A stretch of 64,000 nucleotides of DNA. Source: Terriglobia bacterium. GTDB taxonomy: Bacteria > Acidobacteriota > Terriglobia > Terriglobales > SCQP01. This document shows, piece after piece, positions 41,952 through 50,628 of the stretch. Location of the stretch: positions 1 through 64,000 of the forward strand of contig JAJPKR010000042.1 of assembly GCA_021323595.1 (NCBI GenBank). The letters run 5' to 3'. How positions within the stretch are numbered: the first letter of the stretch is position 1; every line of letters begins with the position of its first letter. Under the pieces are notes generated by a model. That model was not told the DNA's origin. It made no database searches and saw nothing but the letters and a program-made list of their open reading frames with translations. Both the position numbers and the translations under genes were made by a program.

Positions 41952-44276
41952 ATGACGGCAATGGAAGCGGAAGCAAACCAACCCGCGGCGGACGAGGCCG
42001 CTGTCGCGGATTCGCTGGCGGCCGGCGGCCAACCGGACGCCTCCGAACAGGCCAATAGCGAGGCGCCCCATCTTGGGCAAGATCCGCCGCCCGAAGTCCA
42101 GGAGGCGCTGCGCGCGCTCGTGCGCGGCTATGAGCTCGAATCCGACGCCGTCCGCCGCCACAAGGTCCGCATTTGGCGACAAGCCGAGGAGTTCTGGAAG
42201 GGCAACCAAAACATTTGGTGGAACGCCGGCGCCAGCCAATGGCAAACGCCCTTCGAAAGGCCGCTCGGCGATCCCGAGGACGCTCCACGCTGCGACTACG
42301 CGATCAATCTCTATCGCGCTTGGGGGCTCTCCATCATCGCCGCGCTCACGATGAGCAAGCCGACGATTCAGTTCCGCCCCTCCAGCGCCGCCAACGAGGC
42401 CGACATCGCCACCGCCGGCGCCGCCGCCAAGATCCAGGCGCTCGTCGCCCACAACAATTCCCTCGATACCCTGCGCACCAAGAAGGCCTATTACTTGTGG
42501 ACGCAAGGCATTTACGCCGCCTACATCCGTTACGTGGTGGATGGCGGCCTGTTCGGCTACGCCGAAGTCCCGCAATTCGAGGAGCGCGCGATCGAAGTCG
42601 CGCCCGCGCGCTGGGAATGCGCGGATTGCGGCCGCTGCTGCCCCGCCGCGGCGGGCGCGGCACCGCCCTCCCGCTGCGACTGCGGCGCGCCCCTCGGCGC
42701 CGAGTCCTTTCGCCCCGCCGAGCAGATGATCGCGCCCGCGGCCAGCGGCGCGCGCCGCGTCCCGCAAGGCGCGGAAAAGATCGATGTTTACGGCCCGCTG
42801 TTCTTCAAAGTCCCGCCGCAGGCCGAGGATCAGCGGCACTGCTACTACTTGATCCTGGTAGAGGAGCAGCACAAGGCCACGCTGCGCGCGGCGTATCCCG
42901 CCAAGGCGGACCTGATCGATGACGTCGGAAGCGGCGCCGAAGACACCTACGAGCGCATCACCCGCCTCAGCTTGGCCGATGCCCAGGGCAGTTGGAACTC
43001 GCTGCCCATGTCGAGTCTGGTCACCTACAAGCGCGCCTGGCTGCGGCCGGAGGCGTTCTGGGCGCACGCCGATCCCGCCATGCGCCGGCAACTGCTCGCC
43101 CTCTATCCGGAAGGATGCATCGTCGAATTCGCCGGCGACGTCTTCTTGACCGCCCGCGCCGAGCGCATGGACGACTACTGGGTCATCTGCACCGGCCTGC
43201 CTGGGATCGGCCTCTACCGCGACGGCCTCGGCTATGACGCCTTGAGCATTCAGCGCCAAATCAACGACACCGCCAACATCTTGGCCGAACACCGGGAAAT
43301 GAGCAGTTCGCCCCCGGTCCTGTACGATGCCCGCTATATCAATGGCGAGTCGCTCACCAAAAAGCGCATGCAGCCGGCCAGCTACACGCCGGTGGTGATC
43401 GAAAACGCCGGATTGCAGAAGCAACTCTCCGAGCTCGTTTTCCAGCCGCGCGTGGGCGTGGATCCGGCGTTGTGGCAAGACGGGGAGCGCCTGGCGGAAG
43501 TCGGCCAGGCCATCTGCGGCGCCCTGCCGAGCATCTTCGGCGGCGGCTCGCCCAACCTCAAGACCGCTTCCGCCTATGCGCAGGCGCGGGATCAGGCCAT
43601 GGGCCGGCTCACCCTCACGCTGCGGCAAATGTGGGAGGCGGAGGCGCGCGAGATGTCGCTGGCGGTCGAGTGCTTCAAGCGCAATCGCGACACCGACACG
43701 GAATTGGTCATCACCGGCGTCAGCGGCGGCTATCGCAGCGAGTACATCCGTCTCGGCGAATTGCGCGGCAGCGCCGTCGCCTATGCCGCCGCCGCGGAAG
43801 ACTTCCCGCAGACCTGGGCGCAGGTGCGCGACTCGCTGCAACAACTGCTGCAATCGAAAGACCCGGTGCTGCTCGATATTTTGGGGGCGCCGGTGAATCG
43901 GCCCATTCTCAAGCGCTATCTCGGTCTGCCCGAGCTGATCGATCCCGCCGAAGACAACCGCTCCAAGCAGTATCGCGAGACCGAAGCGCTGCTCGACTCG
44001 GAGCCGGTGGTCGGCGCCGGCGGCAAGCTGCGGCCGAGCGTCCCTCCCGATCCGCTGGTGGACGATCACTCGATTCACATCGACGCGATCAAGGAATGGG
44101 CCGTCTCCGACCTGGGCATCGCCGCCAAGGCGGCGCGGCCGCTCGGGTACGCGAACGTGATCGCCCACCTGTTGGCGCACATGGACGCCGAAGAACAAGC
44201 CGCGGCCGATCAAGCGCGCCGGTCCAGCGCGGTTGCGGCCGCGGCCCAGAAAGGAAACGTGCAGGAAAATGTCTGA
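41952..44276 (+). CDS. Portal protein
   Basis: 774 residues, a normal length for podovirus-type portals. The N-terminal 60 residues are acidic and low-complexity. Then 'IWRQAEEFWKGNQNIWWN' and 'AINLYRAWGLSIIAALTMSKPTIQF' mark the start of the portal fold, and 'SIQRQINDTANILAEHREM', 'PRVGVDPALWQDGERLAEVGQAI' and 'SAYAQARDQAMGRLTLTLRQMWEAEA' the long-helix stem region. A zinc-ribbon-like insertion sits at about 219-242 ('WECADCGRCCP' and 'SRCDCGAP'). It should form the 12-fold DNA entry channel. Scaffold and capsid genes follow, supporting the call. Confidence 0.86.
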   Translation: MTAMEAEANQPAADEAAVADSLAAGGQPDASEQANSEAPHLGQDPPPEVQEALRALVRGYELESDAVRRHKVRIWRQAEEFWKGNQNIWWNAGASQWQTPFERPLGDPEDAPRCDYAINLYRAWGLSIIAALTMSKPTIQFRPSSAANEADIATAGAAAKIQALVAHNNSLDTLRTKKAYYLWTQGIYAAYIRYVVDGGLFGYAEVPQFEERAIEVAPARWECADCGRCCPAAAGAAPPSRCDCGAPLGAESFRPAEQMIAPAASGARRVPQGAEKIDVYGPLFFKVPPQAEDQRHCYYLILVEEQHKATLRAAYPAKADLIDDVGSGAEDTYERITRLSLADAQGSWNSLPMSSLVTYKRAWLRPEAFWAHADPAMRRQLLALYPEGCIVEFAGDVFLTARAERMDDYWVICTGLPGIGLYRDGLGYDALSIQRQINDTANILAEHREMSSSPPVLYDARYINGESLTKKRMQPASYTPVVIENAGLQKQLSELVFQPRVGVDPALWQDGERLAEVGQAICGALPSIFGGGSPNLKTASAYAQARDQAMGRLTLTLRQMWEAEAREMSLAVECFKRNRDTDTELVITGVSGGYRSEYIRLGELRGSAVAYAAAAEDFPQTWAQVRDSLQQLLQSKDPVLLDILGAPVNRPILKRYLGLPELIDPAEDNRSKQYRETEALLDSEPVVGAGGKLRPSVPPDPLVDDHSIHIDAIKEWAVSDLGIAAKAARPLGYANVIAHLLAHMDAEEQAAADQARRSSAVAAAAQKGNVQENV

Positions 44277-45600
44277 CCTCGAACTCTTGGAACAAGACGC
44301 TCCGGCGCCCGCCGTTGAGCCCGCCACGCCCCCGGCCTCCAGCGAGACGGCGGTCGCGCCGCCGGAGGAGAACGGCGCCCCGGCGGCCGGCTCCGCCGAT
44401 CCTGGTTCCGCTCCGGCATCCCCGGCCGCGGCGCAGGCGCTGGAGATTCAATATCCGGACGAGGTCGAGCCCGCCGAGGAGCCGAACGCCGCCGCCGACG
44501 CCAAACCCGCCGATCCGTCAGCCGCCGGCGACGATGCCGGCGATGCGGCCGCGGGCCGCCACGGGCCGCGCGAGCTGACGAAACTGATCAGCGAAAACGA
44601 GCCCCTCAAGGCCTTTCTCGATACCAACCCGCGCGTCAAGAGCCACCTGTATCAACTCGCGCGCCGCTCGGGCGAACTCAACGACTATCAGCAGCTCTTC
44701 CCCACCCTGACCCGGGCCAAGGACGCCGTCGCCTCGCAGCGGCAACTGCAAGAGTTGGACCGGGCGTATCTGCAAGGGCAACCACAAGAGTTTTTGTCGC
44801 GCCTCTGGGAGGCGCAGGCGACCACCGATCCGCTCACCGGCCAGCAGGTCTCGAGCGGGGTCTACGAACGGCACGTGCAGTTCTTGCACTCGCTCATGCT
44901 CGAGGCCCTCGCGCAACAGGCGGAGGAAAATCGCGACAGCAAGCTTCAAGGCGCAGTGGAAACGATCCGGGAGGCTTTAGGAACGACGCGGCCCTCCCCC
45001 GCGCAAGGCGATTCCCTGCGCACTTTACCGCCCTCCATCCGGAAGCGGCTGGCCGACGCCGAGCGCGCGGCCGCCGAACTTGATGATCTCCGGCTCCGGC
45101 GGAGCGAGGAGTTGGCGGCGCAGCAAGACCACTTCAGGCAAGAGATCGTCCGCGATACGGCGGAAAAGTTGGATGAGTTCGTGCGCGGCTTGTTGGCGAA
45201 TACCGGCTTGAACGAGTACACGCAACGAGCCGTGGCCCGCGACTTCATCGAGCGAGCCGCCGAGCTGGCGGACCGGGATCCCGTGCACGCGGCAGCCATG
45301 GAAGAGCTCTTCTTCCAGGATGCCGGCCCGGCGACGCGCGAACGCCTCGTGGCGAAAGCGCTGGCCTGGGCGCGCGGCCATGCGCGGGAGATCCTGGAGC
45401 CCATCGTGCGCGGGGCGACGGAAGCGGCGCGGCGCGAGCAGGTCGAGCGGGAATCGGCGCGCGCCGCGCGGCATCGTCCCGAGCCATCGAGTGTCGGCAC
45501 TCCGGCGCCCCCGGAACGCCCTTCGGTGCGCGATCTGATCGCACGTCGCGAGGGCAACCTCAAGCGCCGCCTCTCCGATCGCGAAATTCTCGATCTCTAG
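44269..45600 (+). CDS. Scaffolding-like protein
   Basis: 443 residues from ATG 44269, overlapping the portal by 8 bases. The first 105 residues are disordered and Ala/Pro/Glu-rich; the rest is almost all charged helix with 'RKRLADAERAAAELDDLRLRRSEELAAQQDHFRQEIV' and similar coiled coils, and a basic C-terminal end (IARREGNLKRRLSDREILDL), as in scaffolds that bind coat protein with a basic tail. The position between portal and major capsid is the usual one. The assignment is by order and composition. Confidence 0.78.
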   Translation: MSDLELLEQDAPAPAVEPATPPASSETAVAPPEENGAPAAGSADPGSAPASPAAAQALEIQYPDEVEPAEEPNAAADAKPADPSAAGDDAGDAAAGRHGPRELTKLISENEPLKAFLDTNPRVKSHLYQLARRSGELNDYQQLFPTLTRAKDAVASQRQLQELDRAYLQGQPQEFLSRLWEAQATTDPLTGQQVSSGVYERHVQFLHSLMLEALAQQAEENRDSKLQGAVETIREALGTTRPSPAQGDSLRTLPPSIRKRLADAERAAAELDDLRLRRSEELAAQQDHFRQEIVRDTAEKLDEFVRGLLANTGLNEYTQRAVARDFIERAAELADRDPVHAAAMEELFFQDAGPATRERLVAKALAWARGHAREILEPIVRGATEAARREQVERESARAARHRPEPSSVGTPAPPERPSVRDLIARREGNLKRRLSDREILDL

Positions 45601-45637
45601 CCGAAACCTTCAGCCTTCCCGCGAAAGCGAGATACCC

Positions 45638-46885
45638 ATGGCTTTGACCAATGCACAAGTCGTGGCGTTGCAGCTCGAAAAGGTGCGGCGCAAGCTGCCC
45701 ATCCTGTACGAGCGCGACGACACGTTTTTCAGCCTGATTCAAAAGCGCGACGTGGAGCGGGTTTCCACTCGCACTGCGCGCATTCCCTTGCAAGTGAGCC
45801 CCGGCGGCAACTTCGGCTACGCCAGCTTCGACGGCGGCGACCTGGGCCGCGGCTCCGGCACCACCTACGACTTCGCGCAAATCACGCCGGTCGGTTTGCG
45901 CTTCGCCGTGGAAATCACCAAGCTCGTCGAGTATGCGACCAATGCGACCGATAAGGCGGTCGAGGATGCCGCCAAGCGCAACGTCGCCGATGCCATGAAG
46001 CAGTTCCGGCATGACATCGACGCCTCGCTCCAGACCGCCGGCAACGGCGTCCTGGCGACGGTGGCGACGGTCAACACCGGCACCAACACGCTGACGTTGA
46101 ACGATGCGCCGTTCGGGGCGCGCCTCATTCGCACCAATCAAAACCTGCAAGTGTACGATCCGACGTTGACCACCAATCGGGGCGAGTTCACTGCCCAGGC
46201 GGTGACCAACTCGCTCGGCGCAACGCCGACCGTGGTGGCCGGCGGCGCGCTGCCGGCCGGAACCTCGGCCGGCGACGTGCTCGTCGTGGATGGAGTGAGC
46301 GGCGCCAACCCGACCTTCATCTACGGCATTCCGTACCACCACAACTCCTCCACCAGCGGCTCCTGGATGGGCATCAGCCGCTCGCAGCCGTATGCGGTGG
46401 CCAACGGCGTGAACGCGAATAGCGCCGCCTTGACGCTGCCGGTGCTGCGCTTGGCGTTCAATCAGGTGCGCCAGGCGATCGGCGTCGATAGCTTGGGCAA
46501 CCTTGTCTGGCACGGGCATCCGACCCAGGTTGCCGCCTACGAGGAACTCGGTTTCGTGATCAGCGAAATCGAGAAGGGGGGCGCCAACCAGGATTTGGAC
46601 TTGCTCTTCCGCAACAAGACCATCGGCGGCGTCCGCATCAAGGAAAACATCCATGCCGACGTCAGCCGCCTGGATCTGGTCAACCTGGAGACGTGGGGCC
46701 GGGTGGAATGGCTGCCGATCGATTATTACGAGATCGGCGGGCAGACCGTCTTTCCCGTCTATGGCGTTTCCGGAGGCATTGCCGCCAGTTATCTGTTTTA
46801 TCTGGTCACTGGCGTGCAGTTCTTTGTCGATAATCCCCGGGCGATCAGCTCGGTGACTTCGCTGGCGGTTCCCGCCGGTTATTAG
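45638..46885 (+). CDS. Major capsid protein
   Basis: 415 residues. It starts 'MALTNAQVVALQLEKVRRKLPILYERDDTFFSLIQKR' and has an extended arm, a central 'KRNVADAMKQFRHDIDASLQTAGNG' long helix, a beta-rich insertion (about 150-250), and 'LVWHGHPTQVAAYEELG' and 'PVYGVSGGIAASYLFYLVTGVQFFVDNP' near the end, in keeping with an HK97-type fold of a podovirus coat. No protease gene or N-terminal propeptide is obvious. A strong hairpin follows, as expected for a highly expressed gene. The exact coat family is not certain. Confidence 0.85.
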   Translation: MALTNAQVVALQLEKVRRKLPILYERDDTFFSLIQKRDVERVSTRTARIPLQVSPGGNFGYASFDGGDLGRGSGTTYDFAQITPVGLRFAVEITKLVEYATNATDKAVEDAAKRNVADAMKQFRHDIDASLQTAGNGVLATVATVNTGTNTLTLNDAPFGARLIRTNQNLQVYDPTLTTNRGEFTAQAVTNSLGATPTVVAGGALPAGTSAGDVLVVDGVSGANPTFIYGIPYHHNSSTSGSWMGISRSQPYAVANGVNANSAALTLPVLRLAFNQVRQAIGVDSLGNLVWHGHPTQVAAYEELGFVISEIEKGGANQDLDLLFRNKTIGGVRIKENIHADVSRLDLVNLETWGRVEWLPIDYYEIGGQTVFPVYGVSGGIAASYLFYLVTGVQFFVDNPRAISSVTSLAVPAGY

Positions 46886-46930
46886 TCGCGCTAGGCCGTT
46901 GGCGAACCGCCTTCGGCACGCGGCTTAGGG

Positions 46931-46969
46931 GGGCGGGCGAGCAGCCCCGCGAGGCTGATCGCCCCGCCC
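46931..46969 (+). terminator. Extended GC hairpin after the major capsid gene
   Basis: GGGCGGGCGA (46931-46940) pairs with TCGCCCCGCCC (46959-46969) with one bulge, and an inner CAGCC/GGCTG stem closes a 6-base loop. It has no T-run. It lies 45 bases after the capsid stop and could stabilise that message or reduce read-through to the next gene. Confidence 0.5.
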
Positions 46970-46987
46970 TTAACTTCGAATTCGGCG

Positions 46988-47677
46988 ATGCGCGACGACA
47001 TTTCTTTTCGCCACGCCCCGCGGCATTTGGCGGCGCTGCTCCGCCGCCGCTACGGATGCACGGACTGGGGCGAGCCACTGTACCGGCTGGTCTGGGCGCC
47101 GGCGCGGCTGGAGCGCTCCGGCGGCCTCTGGAACGACTGGCGCGGCGGCACGCAAGCGCGCGGCCAAGGCGTCCTGCGCCGGGTCGTGGAGCTGCGCTGG
47201 GTGCCGAAGTATCCCGGCGAAGTCTGCTGGCTCCTCGAACAATGGACGCCGCCGCTCGCCTATGGCACGCCCGCCGGCTGGTGGCGGCCCGTGGCGGAAG
47301 GCGGCACGATTTTGCCGACCGCTTGGGGCCCGGTCCCCACGCTCGGACCGTATCCCGAACGCGGCGACTACGAAGATTTGGGGGCGCGGCTGTATTGGTA
47401 TCCGAGCGAACGCCAGTTGACGCTGGCGATCGACGTGACGAGGCGCCGCCGCGATCGAGTTGCGGCGTCAGCCCGGCAGCGGTTGCGGGGCGCGGTGGCC
47501 AGCGCACGCCAGCGCGAGGCGCAGCGCGATGCCGATTTCGAGAGCTTTTGCCGTGATGTTCTGGACGATGCGGCGCCGGCGTTTGCCGGCGCGCCCATGG
47601 CGGGCTATGGGCCGAGGCGCCGTCCCAGCCTGGTGAGCGCGGCCGAATCCATCGGCATCCGCTCGCATCCGTATTGA
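46988..47677 (+). CDS. Phage-block protein downstream of capsid, unknown
   Basis: 229 residues. The first 130 are rich in Trp, Arg and Pro ('WGEPLYRLVWAP', 'LLEQWTPPLAYGTPAGWWRP'), and a basic helical tail has 'RQRLRGAVASARQREAQRDADFESFCRDVL'. The position between capsid and connector-type genes suggests head completion, but no family is recognised. Confidence 0.75.
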   Translation: MRDDISFRHAPRHLAALLRRRYGCTDWGEPLYRLVWAPARLERSGGLWNDWRGGTQARGQGVLRRVVELRWVPKYPGEVCWLLEQWTPPLAYGTPAGWWRPVAEGGTILPTAWGPVPTLGPYPERGDYEDLGARLYWYPSERQLTLAIDVTRRRRDRVAASARQRLRGAVASARQREAQRDADFESFCRDVLDDAAPAFAGAPMAGYGPRRRPSLVSAAESIGIRSHPY

Positions 47678-47799
47678 GGTTCAGTGGCCGCGTGAGGCCA
47701 AGGTGAGGATCGTTCCGAGAATCGCCGGCTGCCACGGCCCGGCCATTGACGCGACTGCCGTAACGGTTCCAGGGCGGAGCCCTCTCGTTCGCGCCGCCC

Positions 47800-47830
47800 A
47801 TCGTCCACCGTCCGCGGTGAACCGTCAACC
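47800..47830 (+). repeat. Heptamer-periodic tract 1
   Basis: Degenerate 7-base units in constant phase: ATCGTCC, ACCGTCC, GCGGTGA, ACCGTCA, ACC. It ends 16 bases before the ATG of the gene at 47847. Confidence 0.7.
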
Positions 47831-47846
47831 TTTTTTGGAGGCATGA

Positions 47847-48581
47847 ATGTCCACGCAAATCCGCGAGTCCGCCAATCCCGGCGCCCTCTATCCCACGGTC
47901 TTCGAATCTCCGGCCGGCCTTGCCAGCGGCGGCGCGCCCTCCAAGGGCGGCATCGCCGACCGGCTGCGCGATCGCTTGGTGCGCGAAGAGTGGACGCGCC
48001 TGCACAAGCGCGGCTGGGATCACGTCGAAATCGAGAATTACCATCCCTGGCCGGTGCGCGTTGACTTGGGCGAACTCGGCATCGTCGCCATACCCGCCGC
48101 TCATGGCGAGGAGCCGGGCCGCGTTCGCCTCGATACGCCGCGTATCTCCATGCGCGACCTGGGCGATGGCAACTTCGTGCCCGTCAGCGTGCTCCCCAGC
48201 GAGATGGCGCAAGAGGTCGAGCGGGAATACCAAAAGGCCGGCGGTATCGTCTGCCATTCCGCCGGCGCCGCGCCCGATCCGGCGGCGGTGGCGGCGGCGC
48301 TCGCGCGGCAGCGGGCTTGGTACCGGGAGGAATACCGCAAGGCCGTCCAGTCTTGGTCGCGCTACCGCCAGCACCAGTTCATCACCGACCGCCAGCGCGA
48401 CGCCGCCAGGGCGCTGGCCGAGGCCGGCGAGATCGCGGCCTTGCCCGAGTGGGTCAGCCTGACGCGCGACTCCAGCGAGCGCCGCTTGTGTCCGGAATGT
48501 GGCGAGGAGGTCAAGCCCTTGGCGCGCATCTGTCGCTTCTGCCGGTCCAGCCTTCCCCAGGACGCCGCCGATACGCCCTAG
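47847..48581 (+). CDS. Phage-block protein with a C-terminal zinc ribbon
   Basis: 244 residues. The middle has 'LVREEWTRLHKRGWDHVEIENYHPWPVRVDLGELG' and a charged helical stretch. The end is a two-CxxC ribbon, 'LCPECGEEVKPLARICRFCRSSL', like the rubredoxin-style knuckle in MscL at 17.2 kb. The ribbon suggests nucleic-acid or protein contact. TTTGGAGG precedes the ATG. No family is recognised for the body. Confidence 0.77.
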   Translation: MSTQIRESANPGALYPTVFESPAGLASGGAPSKGGIADRLRDRLVREEWTRLHKRGWDHVEIENYHPWPVRVDLGELGIVAIPAAHGEEPGRVRLDTPRISMRDLGDGNFVPVSVLPSEMAQEVEREYQKAGGIVCHSAGAAPDPAAVAAALARQRAWYREEYRKAVQSWSRYRQHQFITDRQRDAARALAEAGEIAALPEWVSLTRDSSERRLCPECGEEVKPLARICRFCRSSLPQDAADTP

Positions 48582-48613
48582 GGATCACAGCGTCGCCGCG
48601 CCGTTGCGCGGAC

Positions 48614-48655
48614 TGCCATTTGCCATCTGCCATCTGCGAACTGCCACGGTCCAAC
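48614..48655 (+). repeat. Heptamer-periodic tract 2
   Basis: Six 7-base units: TGCCATT, TGCCATC, TGCCATC, TGCGAAC, TGCCACG, GTCCAAC. It ends 3 bases before the ATG at 48659. Confidence 0.75.
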
Positions 48656-48658
48656 CCT

Positions 48659-49345
48659 ATGGATACCGCCGCTGACGCGCTCGCCATCGCCCGCGCTTTG
48701 CTCGACCCGACCGGGCAAGGGCTCTTTCCCGACGCCGCCCTCATGCCCTATCTGAATGCCGCCTATCGCGCCATCGGCGACGAAGTGGTCACGATTCGCG
48801 AGTGGACGGCCAACGAAGCCGTCGCCGCCCTGCCCGCGCTGCCCGCTTACACCGCGACGCTGGCCGCGTTTCAAGCGCCGGGCCAGCCGCTCGCCGCCAT
48901 GGAGCAGCCGATTGCGATCCGCGAGAAGCCCGCGGGCGCGCCGCCCGAGGACTACCAAGAAGTCCGCTTAGTGGATGAGTTGCCGGCGCGCTCGCCCGCC
49001 GCTTTCTTGCTCGAATACGAATGGCGCGGCGCCAGCGCCGTCTTCATCGGCGCCTCGCAAGTTCTCGATCTCGAGGTGCGTTTCGTCGCCCGCTGGGGCG
49101 CGCTGAGCGCCCCCGCCGATCCCTTGGCCGTCAATGGCCTGGCCAACACCCTTGGCTGGTGGACCGCCGGCCTGATGTGCTCGGCGCTGCGCGAAGACGT
49201 CAAGAGCCAGCAATATCTCGCCGGCGCCCGTCACTTCCTCTTCCAGCGCATCAATGACTATGTCAAAACTTCGCAGATGACCCTGCGGCGCCCGCGCCCC
49301 TATCGCAGCGGCTGGCTCTGGAACGGCGCGGAGAAGTGGTTATAG
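48659..49345 (+). CDS. Connector-like (head-tail joining) phage protein
   Basis: 228 residues from ATG 48659. It starts with an N-terminal helix pair ('ALAIARALLDPTGQGLFPDAALMPYLNAAYRAIGDEV') that resembles adaptor proteins sitting under the portal, followed by beta strands and a helix 'NTLGWWTAGLMCSALREDV'. The place between capsid and tail genes supports a connector role, inferred from order and fold impression. The start coincides with the end of heptamer tract 2, leaving no normal ribosome site. Confidence 0.74.
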   Translation: MDTAADALAIARALLDPTGQGLFPDAALMPYLNAAYRAIGDEVVTIREWTANEAVAALPALPAYTATLAAFQAPGQPLAAMEQPIAIREKPAGAPPEDYQEVRLVDELPARSPAAFLLEYEWRGASAVFIGASQVLDLEVRFVARWGALSAPADPLAVNGLANTLGWWTAGLMCSALREDVKSQQYLAGARHFLFQRINDYVKTSQMTLRRPRPYRSGWLWNGAEKWL

Positions 49346-49355
49346 AGGTCAGGAA

Positions 49356-49976
49356 ATGACTCAACCGATCCCCAACCGTCAAGGCGTGGCCGGCGCCGCC
49401 TTGCCGCGCGCCGATTCCTCGCTGGCCAACCGTCAGCTGCTCTTGATCGAGCATGGGCAAACCCGCTTCGACCGCCGCCATCGCGTCCACGGATTCCTGG
49501 ACCCGCCGCTCAATCCCGAGGGCCGGCGGCAAGCCGCGCGCTTGGGCCTCCGGCTCGCCGGCCTGGCTCATCCGCCCTCTCGCATCTTCACGAGCGATCG
49601 GCGGCGCGCCGCCGAGACCGCGCGCATAGCCGGCGCAATCGCCGGCATCCCGGTGACGGCGACGCCGGCGCTGCGGCCGCTCAATGTCGGCCGCTTCTCG
49701 GGACAAGACCAACGCGCCGTGGCGCGCCGCCTCCAACCCTATTTTGCGGAGCCCGAGCGCCGCATTCCCGGCGGCGAAAGCGTCGGCACGTGGCGCCGCC
49801 GCCATCTCGCCTTCGTTCGCGGCCTCGCCGCCGCGGCGCGCGGCGCGGCCGAGCGCCCCGCGCTCCTGACTCATTCCAACGTGATCGAATCCCTGGGCGG
49901 CGGCGCGCATCCGCGCAGCGCCCAAATGCTTCGCGTCAGCTTCCCGAGTCCTGGTTTTCAGAATTCAAGCTCGTGA
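49356..49976 (+). CDS. Histidine-phosphatase (phosphoglycerate mutase-like) family protein in the phage block
   Basis: 206 residues. The catalytic motif 'LLIEHGQT' holds His33, but the preceding Arg of the normal RHG triad is Glu32. Later motifs are intact: 'FTSDRRRAAETA', 'GGES' and 'LLTHSNVI' with the second His. 'FLDPPLNPEGRRQA' is normal for the family. It may hydrolyse phosphomonoesters with altered substrate choice, or be a binding protein. A metabolic-type enzyme between head and tail genes is unusual. It lies 10 bases after the connector-like gene, so it is part of the operon. Confidence 0.86.
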   Translation: MTQPIPNRQGVAGAALPRADSSLANRQLLLIEHGQTRFDRRHRVHGFLDPPLNPEGRRQAARLGLRLAGLAHPPSRIFTSDRRRAAETARIAGAIAGIPVTATPALRPLNVGRFSGQDQRAVARRLQPYFAEPERRIPGGESVGTWRRRHLAFVRGLAAAARGAAERPALLTHSNVIESLGGGAHPRSAQMLRVSFPSPGFQNSSS

Positions 49977-50010
49977 CCGTCCACCGTAAACCGTAAACCG
50001 ATCGCGATTG
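49976..50010 (+). repeat. Heptamer-periodic tract 3
   Basis: Units ACCGTCC, ACCGTAA, ACCGTAA, ACCGATC, GCGATTG. The first base is also the last base of the preceding stop codon. The next gene starts 76 bases downstream. Confidence 0.72.
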
Positions 50011-50085
50011 GAATCGCGCGAGCAGCGCCCACCCGCGCTGCTCCCCGCCCCCGATCCTCGATCCCTCTTTTTCATAGGAGACCTT

Positions 50086-50469
50086 ATGCCTTGGACCTTC
50101 AATCTCAGTTCCCTGACTGAAGGCGAGAGAGACCTCGCCGTCTTCGGCCAACTCAGCTTCTCCGGCAGCTACGCCACCGGCGGCGATTCCGGCTCGTTCG
50201 TGATTGGCGGAAACACCATCGGCTGGCCCGATTGGCGTCCCGGCGCCAGCGCCCTGCACGCCGCGTTGCCGCCGATCGCGGCTCAGGTCGCGCTCGATGG
50301 CGGCTATACCGCGACGGTCGCACCGGCCGCTTCGGGCAGCGCGAGCTTCAAGATCAAGATCGTCGATCCCGCGACCCACTCCGAACTCGCCGCCGCCGCT
50401 TATCCGGCCGCGCTCACCGGCGCCGGCGCCTTGCACACCTTGGCGCTGCGTTACCGCAAGAACCTTTAA
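50086..50469 (+). CDS. Small phage structural protein, unknown
   Basis: 127 residues from ATG 50086 with GGAG upstream. A Gly/Ser/Ala-rich beta pattern ('FGQLSFSGSYATGGDSGSFVIGGNTIGWPDW', 'GSASFKIKIVD') fits a small decoration or tail protein. No family is recognised. Confidence 0.76.
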   Translation: MPWTFNLSSLTEGERDLAVFGQLSFSGSYATGGDSGSFVIGGNTIGWPDWRPGASALHAALPPIAAQVALDGGYTATVAPAASGSASFKIKIVDPATHSELAAAAYPAALTGAGALHTLALRYRKNL

Positions 50470-50507
50470 ACCTGGCGGCGTGGCCGGTCGTCGGACGCCG
50501 GCGCCGC

Positions 50508-50558
50508 GCGCCTGGCTTCGGCGTCCGGTGCCAGGCGCTCAGCGGCCGGGCGCCTGGC
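50508..50558 (+). promoter_or_regulatory. Three-arm region with two mutually exclusive hairpins
   Basis: GCGCCTGGC (50508-50516), GCCAGGCGC (50530-50538) and GCGCCTGGC (50550-50558) are evenly spaced. The middle arm can pair perfectly with either outer arm, with loops of 13 and 11 bases. It lies between two phage genes, 38 bases before heptamer tract 4. A regulatory role is speculative. Confidence 0.45.
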
Positions 50559-50596
50559 GTCCGTAACTGCTTTCCAGGGCTTTAGCGTCGCCGCGA

Positions 50597-50624
50597 ACCG
50601 TTAACTGTCCAACGGTCACCATCC
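50597..50624 (+). repeat. Heptamer-periodic tract 4
   Basis: Units ACCGTTA, ACTGTCC, AACGGTC, ACCATCC in constant phase, ending 4 bases before the ATG at 50629. Confidence 0.68.
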
Positions 50625-50628
50625 CTTC

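Noticed and set aside
41622-44327. A 901-codon open frame on the minus strand opposite the portal gene
   Set aside because: It mirrors the high-GC third positions of the portal gene. The translation is Arg/Gly/Ala-rich without any domain, while the plus strand encodes a recognisable portal in tight gene order.
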